Assembly (NCBI GenBank): GCA_021397835.1
Contig: JAJFZO010000889.1
Coordinates: 6,200,001-6,264,000 of the forward strand
Length of the DNA stretch: 64,000 nucleotides
From: Moringa oleifera
Taxonomy: Eukaryota > Streptophyta > Magnoliopsida > Brassicales > Moringaceae
Direction: 5' to 3'
Below, in pieces: positions 11,059-23,000 of this stretch. A program made the translations under genes and the position numbers. How positions within the stretch are numbered: position 1 is the first letter of the stretch; each line of letters begins with the position of its first letter. The notes below the pieces were generated by a model that was given only the letters and a program-made list of their open reading frames with translations, searched no databases and was not told the DNA's origin.

Positions 11059-14000
11059 GGATCTGAGCAAGATTGCCAAACATCTGAGAGTTCCTACTTG
11101 GTACTAGACCATGAGAAGGGAGAGAGAAAAGTATCTTCAAAATATAGTATAACTTCTGTGATGCTAGTGCCTACTTGCCAAGGTTTAAAACCTTTTTTTT
11201 TATAGAAATTTTTTTTAAAAAAAGAATAAGCTTTAAATTTCAATAAATCAGGACTTACAAGGAGAGAATAGGCTTGTGCAAGAGATAAAACTGTTGGGTA
11301 CATATCCAAAACAGCTATGGCAACATCCTCTGTAACATGTGGAACCTGTTCTCACAAGTTTGAAATGTATTAGCCAAAAAATTACAGAATATTAGCTATA
11401 CTTCATATAAAGCATCACATTCAAGCAACACTATTTAAATTCAGGGCAGTGCATGCATAACCCAGCTACCTATAAATCTACTGTTAGGCAACTGTTCAGA
11501 ATACTTCTAGGAAGTGGTGATAAGATGCAAGGAAAATTGACCTTCAAATCTCTCAGAAAATTACTCCCCATGTGATAAGCATACTTCCTCTTGTCCGGTG
11601 CCCTGGAAGCAAATTGGTCTATAGGGGAAAAATTTTCCAATAAAAAAATCTCTCAGATGACAGACAGGAAGAATAGCTTCCCGACTCAAAACTGGGAAGC
11701 TAGTTTCGCCAATGTCTTCTTGATCCCAGCAAACCACCCTGGTTGTTATACTTCCTCCCACTCACCACTGTTTTTCTCCATCTCTAACTGGCTATTATTG
11801 TTCTTTTTCTCCTCATGTTGCCTCCCCTCTGACCCTCTTTATCTACCTTGCTCTTGGAATACCAGATGTAAGAATATCTCTCATGGCCATCTATAAATAC
11901 ACCACTAGAATTAAAAAGCTCCAGGACTACAAGCAATAAGTTCCAACTAATAACAGTATCAGAAAGGCATGGAGAAAAAGCTTGTTAACTAGTAACCTTT
12001 TACAAGCAGGGGTAGTGAAGTAAATAAAATGATATAACCACTTTATTAGTAGAGTAATCTTCCTGAATTGAAGTAATGGTAAATACCTGCATAAGCTGAA
12101 TGGCAAACACATCGCTCACTGTCATTCTATCCAGGTCTTGACACATTTTGATAAATTCATTGAAAGGAGGACAAACCCCTGTGCATTTGGATTGATCCTC
12201 AGGCAGTTGTGATATATAGCACTGAGTTATCGCTTGAGTAAGAAAACCATACTTCCTTAAGGTATCGGCCAAACCAGTAGTTCTCTGCACATCAAATCCT
12301 TCCAGAATCTCTGTTGTAAAACAGCTGCAAATGATTAGATGTAAAACAGTTAGCTGAAAACAGAAATATAATTCTGTAAAAGATAGTTATTCTACGAAGT
12401 TGGAAGATGAATATGCAGAATGATATTACTTAATATTAGATTATAAATATCTTTCCATGTGTGGTTGTAGGAAAAGGTAAAGATGGCTCATCATGAAATA
12501 TTCCTTGATAATATCTTGGGGGTTGGGGTACATTAGGTTTCTTGATTATGACTCTCTTTGTCTAGTAAAGATGATGATCATGACAAACAGAATAGAGGAT
12601 TCACTGCCCAACAGCAAACAATATAAAGTTCTTCATTATGAGACAAAACGAAAAATATCATCTAACAAGACAATATATGTGAACAGATGATACTGGTAGG
12701 AGAAATGCTTACGCTGTTTTAATGCTTTCAGCAGCATCAGAAGAATTTGGATCGCCTTCAACAACATATATGAGCCTCTTAAGTCCAGATCTCTTACAAA
12801 TATAATATGGAAAGGAAGGAAAAACAAAAAACATTGTCATGATGACACGTAGAAACCAACAAACCCAAGTTCACAATGAGACACATTTAACAGATTTGCA
12901 CCTATATCTTGAGAACTTATATCAATATATAAACATGTATAAAGTCCTTCAGTGAGGACAGGTTATTTGGCATAAGCCCAACTGTAACTTCCACCTCCTT
13001 CAGATAGAAGTACAATAGTTTTAGGGGCTGCTTTAAAAAATGATTACTTTATTGGAAGAAAACAAACCATTGAAGACTTGCTTGAATAAGAATGGATACC
13101 AGAAGTCTTAGTTTCTGATCTCTATAGCGATTATCCCTGATTGAAGAGCGTAAATCATCAACTTTCTTTCTTTCAACAATAAAATCTAGAACATATTCTG
13201 TGTCAAGATACTTGTGGCGAGCTATCCAGATCGCATCTCCAACTGGCAACCGCCGAACCTTGGGAACAGTCAATATCAATTATCATTAAGTATCTTAACT
13301 GGAACTTATAAACGAATAAAGCATTCAAAATTTTGTGTAGAAGCAGTTGAGAAACTTTAGAAGAAACCACTTATATCAAGCCAAATTATTTGCAGAAGGT
13401 ACTCCTACACTGATGATGCATAAAACCAAATTGGGTCAACCTTGGGATTTGCAATTCCAATTCTATTCTTACATTCAATCAGTGTGTTAACAGAATATAC
13501 AATACAACATTGAATATATTCCCTGTTTTAGCCATATCGAAGATGTTTGATGCAGGTAAGGCTCTTACAGAAGGCAGACTAGGAAGTTTCAAACCACAAC
13601 AAGGACAAATGCTAGAAAATCACACAATGAAGCTCAGAATACTTCACAATTCTAATCTGAGATCAGCACAGAATGCAATTATCTCATGCACCAAGAGATG
13701 ACCCCTTGATTAGAAATTGTTACAGCACAGCATTTTGAAGATTCCAGATCATAACTGTTAAACCATCAAAATAATGTACATTATCAGCCTAAGATCAAAA
13801 GCAAAAATTTTTGAATACCAACTATCCATCTGTAAAAGTTAATTTCCATGCAATAGAAAGATATAAATAACCATGTATTATGTGATGACAACTAACAAGT
13901 GCATACCTGTACTTTAATTTTGAATTCAGAGCAAATGTTCTCTACAATTCTCCTTGACCTTGACCTACAAAGCGAAGACATCATTTCAACAGAGTACAAG

Positions 14001-17000
14001 TGATTGAAATGCTGTAATACAGTCAAACCATGAACCAATAAACATTATTAAAAAAAGATAATTGACAAAAGAAGTGAAGCTATAATCAGAAGTAACTAAC
14101 CCCTGAGAGGCAAATTGCTCCCGATCATCTAATATTAAGATAACTTCATATGCATCCTCAAATCGCTCTCCAAAGCCTAAAGGTGGCATGTTTAAAATAT
14201 TCGTATTTGCTTCCGTAGCAACTGAAGCTGACTTTTCTGCAGGAAAATTCTAAGAAATCAAGTAGGAAAATGAGCAAAAATACAATCAAACTCTTACAGA
14301 AGGTAAATAAATAGATTATACACATGAATTTTGCAATAAACAAACTGCATTCACTATAATACAAATGTAAATTCAAACATGAGCATTTAGTGCTCCATTA
14401 CCAATCTGCTTTGGCTAACAAACAGAGAATATCTGACAAAAGTTTGACACTATATATATATATATATATTTGGACAGAAACAAAAGAAAAAGTATTATTT
14501 ACTGGCACCAAGGAGTGCAACCCGTTACATATGCACTTAACCTAGGTTGTTAGTAGCTCTATAAAATCTGATTACATCGTCCTCATTACAAAATAATCAC
14601 CCAAATTCAAGAACTTCAAAAACTCTAATCCAGACCTCTCTTAACTCTAAGATCTGAATGAGAAGCTACTGCTGTCACCACTGCCCAATTTCCATGCCAC
14701 TGTGTCATCCCCATAATTCACTGTACTGGTGCTCAAAATCTTGGCATACATGCCCTCCATCTGTCCAATCTCCTACTAATTAGCATTTCTCCTCAACTGG
14801 TGCTTCCTGTTTCTCCTTCCCCTGTAATTACTTATCCAAATCCCTTTATTGCATGCTAAGAAAAACACAGTAGGAAACAGGTCTTTCCAATAGTCTGTCC
14901 CCACACCACATATTATGCCAAAACTTTACTGTCACCCTTTCCCCCGCTAAACTCAAGCCACTCCTTAAATTCCTCCCATCCTTTTCTAATGGCTTTCCAC
15001 ACACCAAAACCATATGTTCCTCCAGAAAATCCTTAATCCCTAACCCACCCTTAGCCGTAAGTTGAGTAACCACTTTCCACCTTACTAGATGGTATTTGTA
15101 ACAATCTCTCATACTATACCACAGGAACCTCCTTTGTATAACCTCCACGTTACCAACAACATCCCTAGGCAGTGGGAAGAGTGACATAAAATACATAGGA
15201 AGGAAGGTTGGTCAGTGTAGTCTTGATCCAAGTTAGTCTCCCAGCTTTAGATAAATAATTTTTCTTCCATCTTCCTAATTTTCGTTCAAATATCTCCAAC
15301 ACACCATTCCAAATCGTTGTCTCCTTGCATTTAGCACCTACAAGCAGGCCTAAGCATTTCATAGAAAGCTTAGACATTTTCCCTCCCATAAGAGCAGTCA
15401 AGTCTTTGGCGTTTTCTACATCCCCTTAACTTAATCACTTGCTTCTCCTCCACACCACAAAAAAATTATAATAGCATCAGCAAACAAAAGATGTGGCACC
15501 ATCATTTCACTACCAAGCCTACCCGCTCTAAAACCTTTCAAAACACCCCAGCAAACAGCCCTAGACAGAAGCCTGTTTCAATGTCTCCATCAGAAGGAGA
15601 CAGCAGATCCCTTTGCCTAAAGCACCTGGTTGAATTCAACCTCCATTACAAGGAGATAGCGGGCACCCTTGCCTAAGGCCTCAAGTTGAATTGAAAGACT
15701 GGTTAGATAACCATTGACCATAATTGCAAATGAAGCAATTGAGATACACCAAAAAACCCAACTACACCATTTACTGTCACACTCACTCTTCTTAGTACAT
15801 CAGAGATACATGATCATATACGTTTTTCATATCTAACTTAAATACACATTTCCTCCTTACCTTCATTTGGGTATCCACAATTTCATTTGCTATAAGTACA
15901 ACATCAAGGATTTATCTCTCTTTAACAAAAGCACTTTGGCATATACACTTACCACTTTGTCCACCACCATTCTTAATCTCTTTGCTAGTATTTTGGAAAT
16001 TAGTTTGTATACACACCCAACCAAACTTATAGGTCTATAGTTACTAATAAATACAACCCTTGCTTGCTTAGGGATTAGGACAATGAAGGTGGAATTAAGT
16101 AAACTAACAAACCAACCGTTTTTATGGAACTCCACAAACAACTTTACTATATGCCCTTCCACAACCTCCCAATTGGACTTCAAAAATACCATATAAAACT
16201 CATCCGGGCCCGAGGCGTTATCCCTATCACAATCTTGTAAAGCACTCCATATCTCCTTTTCCCCAAACTGAATCTTAATGCATTCCTTTAATTCTGCATC
16301 AATCCGCATGAAGTCAAACCCTTCCAGATTAAGCCGTAACATTGGCAATCTTATTGAAAAACCCAATATTCCTATCTCATGCTCATAACCATAGCACCTA
16401 TAAATTCCGACTCCATGATATCTCTTCCCATTTCAAAATGTGCACCAACTCCCTCCATGAATAATGTTATCAAGCTCCTACAGCTCACTCCACAATTTAT
16501 TTTTCTTCTATTCCAATTTACCAAACTATTTTTTTACTCTAGTTCTTCACCTTTACCTTCACTGCCTTTAATTTCCTTGCAACCGCAAAGCTTGCATTTC
16601 CTTCCTCTTTTACTCCCTTACCATTCTTTGACAAGTTTGTCAACACCATTGACATGCAGCCACATGTCCTCAAACTTAAACTAGCATAGACACTATTTTA
16701 TTCCATCCATCACCGGATTATGGTCCGATGTTGGCCTAGGCAGAATAAGTGTTGCATAGCTCAAAAGCTTTCCTCCCAACTATTAGAAACCAAAAGCTTA
16801 TCCAATTAGGACATTGAAAGATTGTCCCTTAAATTGGACTAAGTACACAAACATACCTTAAGTGGAAGATCCTCCAACCCTAACTGTCACACAACCTCAG
16901 TGAATTCCACCAGCACTCTCTTGCACCGCATTAGCCTTCCACTCAATATTCTGCCTACCCCATAGACTCCTCACCACCATTGGAGATATCATTTCGATTT

Positions 17001-20000
17001 TAATCTTTTGTAAACACGCTATACCATCCCCTTAATGTTCCACGATACACATTATATCATCCCCTTAATGTTCCAAGATAGAATTTTAAGAACCATCACC
17101 ATAGAGATTCCCTAGGCTCCTCAAAAGCCCACTACTTTCTTCCTTTCCCCTCCTTTTCTTCGAGTAATTAACCCCAAACTCTAGCCTCCTCAACTCTTTA
17201 CTGATGTTACTTCATCGACTCCTCTTACTCATCTCCTTGCTCTTATGCGTATGGGTAAACTATTTTCGTCTCTTTATCTTCATAACGAAAAAGAAGGCCT
17301 TTTATTCTAGTCCTTCAATGGATTTGACAAATCCATAAACTATACAGATTCTATCCAAAACCTTCTGTTAGAAAGTCTTACATTGAAAATTAAAGCAGAT
17401 TATTTTTAAATATGCTAACTATAATATACTAGCTGTAATATTATTGTCTATAATAGGAAAGGAGTAATTTACTCATTGATTGGTAGGCTGCTACCATGTA
17501 TATACAAGTATTGTATTTCTATTGTAAAGAGTGCAAAAATAATATTCTTTTCACCAAAATTCTGTTTGTTTACATGGTATCAGAGCCAGGTTCATTCTAA
17601 TCTTAAACTATTTTTCTTTGTGAGGGTCAATCTCCTCTTTTGTGATTGATTTCTTGTACCTCTTTTTTGAGGTTGTGCCTCCATATTTGAGGTTGTGCAT
17701 TTTATTTTATTTTAGTTTTTAGTACTTGAATCTATAATTCAAGATATCAGACATGTCTCACTTTGATTTACGTGCTTCTTTGGAACTACTATGAAGTTTA
17801 ATGGTAGAAATTATGCTCTTTGATCTCAAGCAGTTCGTACCTTCTTTGGTTCTCAAGGTCATGATCATCATCTAATTCAAACAATGATAGACACTAAAGA
17901 TTCCAAATATGCAACTTGGCGTCAATCTGATTGTGCCGTGAAAACGTGGCTGCTGAATTCTTTAAAACCTGAGATTGCTGCCTTTGTTAGATTGATATCA
18001 ACTGCTAAGGAAATATGGGACTCTATTAAAGAAATGTTCTCAAATGATGGTAATAATTCTCAAATTTTCTCTTTGTTTCAACAACTTATTGATAACAAAC
18101 AAAGTGAAAAATCCTTTCCAAAATTTTTCACTGCCTATAGAGGAATTATCGATGAATTTCGTGAATTGCAGCCCCTCTCTACAGATCTAGAAACTTAAAA
18201 ACATCAATGAGAAAATCTTTTTGTTTGTAGATTTCTTATGAATCTGAATGACCAATACAATACTCTCAAAAGTCAATTACTTGGAGAAAGCACAATGCCT
18301 ACTCTTCAACCAGCCTTCTCTCGCTTGCAATCAGCCTCTTTAACTCTATCATCTCCACCTATTACTCTTGAACATTCTGCCATGTTCGCATAAGGACGTG
18401 GGCACAATATTGGAAAGAGTAAAGGACATGATAAAAAAGGTGATTTTTGTGGCAAAGGAAATCACACAGAAGATGCATGTTGGGACAAATATGGTAAACC
18501 TAAATGGGCTACCAAACGTATCAAAAAGCACAACACTCCTAAGGCAGTTGCTGCTACATTCACGTCTAATGGTTCTGTTTCTTCAATTGGACCTGATGAT
18601 GTTATTCAGATTTCTAAAATGAAGTATGAACAGTCAATTCAATCACAACCTAATTCTATTGCCTCTCATACCTTCCAAACAGGTACCGTTGCACTTGCAA
18701 CTCTTTCTAGCAATTCTTGGTTAATACTGGTGCATCAAATCACATGACTGGGGACCAACGTTAGTTTTATATTTTTACTTCTTGTCAATCTCTATCACCG
18801 ATTACTGTTGCTAATGGGTCTATTTCTACTATTTCTGGGTTTGATACTGTTCACACTCCTCTTACACTTAGTCAAGTATTACATGTTCCAAAATTATCAT
18901 TTAATCTTTTCTCAGTAAATCAAATCACAAGATCTTTACATTGTTCTGTAACCTTCTTTCCTACTCGTTGTATTTTTTAGAATCTTCAGACAAATACATT
19001 AACTGGACGTGGCTTTGAATCAGGAGGCGTTTATTATCTTAATTCTTCTGTTGTTGTTGTTGCTGGTGGTGTGTCTCCTTATGATTGACATTATCGTTTA
19101 GGTCATCCTAATTTTCCCAAGCTAAAAAAAAAGTACCTTTTGTTGAGTCTGCTGCTTTAATAAACCGTGATGCATGTCAGTTGGAAAAACATCATAGGTC
19201 ATCTTTTTCTCCTAGAGAAAGTCAAAGTTTAAATCCTTTTGATTTAGTTCACTCCGATGTATGGGGGCCTTGTAGTTATCCTACTTTGTCCGGTCATAAG
19301 TATTTTATCACTTTTTTGGATGATTATTCTCGAATGATTTGGATTTATTTGTTAAAAGACAAGTCTTATATTTTTGATGTATTTCAAACATTTTATAATG
19401 AAATAAAGACTCAATTTTCAACCAATATTCGTGTTTTACGATCTGATAATGCTTTAAAATATATGAAAACTGACTTCTCTCATTTTTTTTTTCTGCAAAT
19501 GACATTATTCACTAATCATCATGTGCTCATACTCCAAACACAATGGTGTGGTAAAACGTAAAAACAAACATCTTCTTAATGTTGCTTGTACTATTATGAT
19601 TCAAATGAATGTGCCCAAATACTTTTAGAGTGATGTCGTACTCACTGCTGGATTTCTCATTAATCGGACGCCATCTTCAACTCTTGGAGGTGACATTCAT
19701 TTTAAATGTCTTTTTCCAGATTGTCCACTCTTTTGTATAACTCCGCGAATTTTGAGTGTGTTTGCTTCGTTCATTTATTTGAAACTGGTATGGATAAATT
19801 ATTTCTAAGGGCTGTCCGCTGTGTTTTTTTAGAGTATCCTCGAACTCAAAAAGGTTATAAATGCTATGATCCGGTGTCGAAAAGGATTTTTGTTTCCGTT
19901 GATGTCACATTTTTTGAATCCAAATTGTCTTTTCAAAACTCTAAAGTCGAAGTTAGTTTCCCTTCCTACCACAGTAACGACGTCTCCCACGACTCTTACC

Positions 20001-23000
20001 TTTTTCAAAACCTATCCAAGTTAACACCAGAAGAAATAAGTTGCAAACTCCTCTTGTCTCACAGCCATCTCCTCCAATGCCTTCTGCTGATGATTTCGAT
20101 GATTTGCCAATAGCTCTCCGAAAAGGTAAATGCTCTTGTACCTGACATTGTATTGGTAATGTTGTTTCCTTTAATCACCTTGGTCCTGTTTTTCGTTGTT
20201 TAACTTTATCCTTGTCAACTATGTCTATTCCTAAGAAATTATCCAGAGGCAGTTCAAGATTCTAATTGAAAACATGCTATGAATGAGGAAATGTTAACTC
20301 TTATCAGTAGAAACACATGGGAGTTGGTACCTTTACCTGAAAGAGTTTCACCTGTTGCTTGTCGTTGGGTCTTTACAGTCGAATACAACCCTAATGGTTC
20401 TGTTGATCGATATAAAGCTCAACTAGTTGCAAAAAGATACACGCAGACACTAAGTATCGACTTCTTTGAAATCTTTTCACCTGTTGCTAGGTTGAACTCT
20501 ATTCGTGTGGTCATCTCAATTGCAGTCAATCGTGATTGGCCACTATATCAACTAGATGTCAGGAATGCATTTCTTTACGGAGATATAAATGAAGAAGTTT
20601 ATATGGAGCAACCACTTGGCTTTGTTGCTCAAGGGGAGACTCACTTAGTATGTAAGCTTAATAAGGCCATTTATGGATTGAAGCAGAGTCCTAAAGCTTG
20701 GTTTGATAAGTTTAGCCAAGTTGTTTTTGCAGCAGGATTCAAGCGGATCATTTGGTTTTGTAAAACATAGTTCATTGGGGATTGTAATACTTATTATTTA
20801 TGTTGATGATATACTCTTGTTAGGTAGTGATGTAAATGGAATCGAAGCAACCAAGAAACACTTGCACCAACTTGGTCAGTTAAGGTACTTTCTTGGTATT
20901 GAAATTGCTCGTGATAAAGGTGTAGTACTCTCTCAAAGAAAGTATGCAACTGATCTATTACAAGAAGTAGGTTTAATTGGTGCAAAACTGTTGGATACAC
21001 CAATGGAACCTAATCTTGACTTCGAAAAAAGGATGATGACTTTGCAGACTATGGACAATACAGAAGACTTGTCGGGAAGCTTATTTACTTAACAGTTACT
21101 AGATCGACCATTATGCATGTCGTGGGTTTGATTAGTCAATTCATGGACAAGCCTAAGAAAGGTCATTGGAAGGCTGCCTGCAACATTTTGAGATATATAA
21201 AAAAATCTCCAGGAAAAGGATTATGGTTCAAAAATAACAATCATGTGAAATTAGTTGGCTATTCTGATGCTAGCTATGCTGGTGACAAGAGTGATAGAAA
21301 ATCTACATCTGGATATTGTACCTTTGTGGGTGGAAATCTAGTAACTTAAAAGAGTAAGAAACAGACAGTTGTATCAAGATCTAATGCTGAAGCAGAATAT
21401 CGTGTCATGGCTCAAACAACATGTGAGCTAATTTGGCTGAAAGCTCTCTTCAAAGATTTCGATATCACCTATTCAAATCCTATTCCTATGCATTATGATA
21501 GTCAAGTTGCAATTCATATTGCAAGCAATCCTGTTTTTTATGAACGAACAAAGCATATAAAAGTCGATTGTTATTTTGTGAGAAATGTAGTTACTAACAA
21601 GAAGATTTGCACTCCTTTTACACCTTGAAGAGATCAAATTGCTGATATATTTACTAAAGCACTTAAGAAGGAAGATTTCCACGGATTGAGTGACAAGCTT
21701 CGCATGATAGACATCTATGCTTCAGCTTGAAGAGAAGCGCTAAAAAGTCTTATGTTAAAAACTAAAGTAGATTATTTTTAGATATGCTAGCTATAACATA
21801 CTAGCTGTAATATTATTGTCTATAATAGGAAAAGAGTAATTTACTCCTTGATTGGTAGGCTGCTACCAATTATATATATGGGTGTTATATTTCTATTGTA
21901 AAGAGTGCAAGAATAATATTTTTTTTTTCTCCAAAATTCTGCCTGTTTACACCTTCAATACCATCCTTGAAATTTCCTACTGACTTGACTCACTCATCAT
22001 ACACAATCACATTTAGCCCTTCTTTCCCACCTAACCCCACCTTTTTCAATAAGTGTTTTTATCTCTACATATCTTTCCTTCCCTCAAATCGTCACTGCAT
22101 AATGCTAACGAAGTAACCTCTAACCCATATACTTCACCATCACCAGCCCAATTGAAAACTCCAACACCCATTTTACTTATCTCGAACAGATTGCACACCT
22201 AATTAGATCCACCCCCTTCTCCCTCGCAATAATCCTTCCTTCACTTGATTCGCACGAATTCTTCCTCCTTCCCTCTGAATATATTACCCAAAAACCAATT
22301 GACCTGTGAATAAGAGGGCTTTTCCTGCTCTGACCCATATGTTCATTGGGTTTACATACCCCGGGTAAGACAAACCCATCTCTTTTGGGCTGGGCCCACC
22401 ACATCCATCTGTACCTCATATCATCATACCTCTGACCCGCCCCGATTTTCTCCCCCGATTCATCTTTTTTGGATTTCTCAAACTATTAGAGACTGTTCGC
22501 TTTAACCTACCCAACCTTTCTCTTGATTACACAAAACCAAACTACCCAACCTTGCTTTAATTTCATCTTTGCTTATTTGAAGATTTAGGCCTCCAATGTG
22601 TCCCATGCCCATGCCTCATAATAACCTCCAACACCCAACCCACCAGGTTCATCTTCTTTGTCTGACTGACCACTATGGAAAACCCTACCTCTTCTTTGCT
22701 CCCCTTACCGCCTTCACCTACCACCACCTGTTTCCATGATTTCACAACATCACCAAGCTCTGTTGCACTTTGTTGTCCACCACAATCTTGTTCTTGCACT
22801 TGCAATAAAGACATGCGCAAACACTTTCCTTTGTCGTCATTGCTACCAACCTTAATCTTTCGCCACCTTAAGCCACTAATCTCTCTATCAACACCTCTCC
22901 TTCTAACGAGCTCTGACATAAACATGGCTCTCTCTCTCTCTTCCATTAACACCCTTAAACAACCTTAGAAACATCTCACTCTGGTTTACTCCAATCACTA

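Larger units (their letters stand above)
14451..17365 (-). mobile_element. LINE (non-LTR retrotransposon), 3' part, in MUS81 intron 8
   Basis: Reverse-oriented LINE, in the same sense as MUS81. Reading the minus strand, an endonuclease start MVMVLKILSWNIKGM begins near 17102, and an endonuclease SDHNPV motif lies near 16720. Reverse-transcriptase blocks follow: DCDRDNASGPDEF and SNYRPISLVGCVYKLISKIL (16366-15890), a degenerate FADA where FADD is usual (near 15470), then GGLGIKDFLEEHMVL and FWHNMWCGDRLLERPV (15196-14846). Stops and frameshifts break the frame, so it is dead. The element ends leftward in a (TA)n tract abutting the target-site duplication. Its 5' part continues at 21957-23265 beyond the copia insertion. 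Without the copia and one CCTTC copy it is about 4.2 kb, shorter than typical full-length plant LINEs, so 5' truncation is likely. Confidence 0.85.
17366..21951 (+). mobile_element. Ty1/copia LTR retrotransposon inserted into the LINE
   Basis: A 4.6-kb element on the plus strand, antisense to both LINE and MUS81. It has LTRs of about 210 bp (17366-17574 and 21738-21951), a primer-binding site directly after the 5' LTR (TGGTATCAGAGCC, complementary to initiator methionine tRNA), a purine tract before the 3' LTR, and flanking CCTTC duplications. The domain order gag, protease, integrase, reverse transcriptase, RNase H is copia-type. The two LTRs differ at roughly one site in ten by eye, so the insertion is not recent. 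The coding region has several stops and frameshifts, so it cannot move on its own. Confidence 0.93.

Noticed and set aside
14851..16366. Stand-alone reverse-transcriptase gene on the minus strand
   Set aside because: It is a broken LINE remnant with stops, frameshifts and a damaged FADD box, framed by a target-site duplication inside a MUS81 intron.
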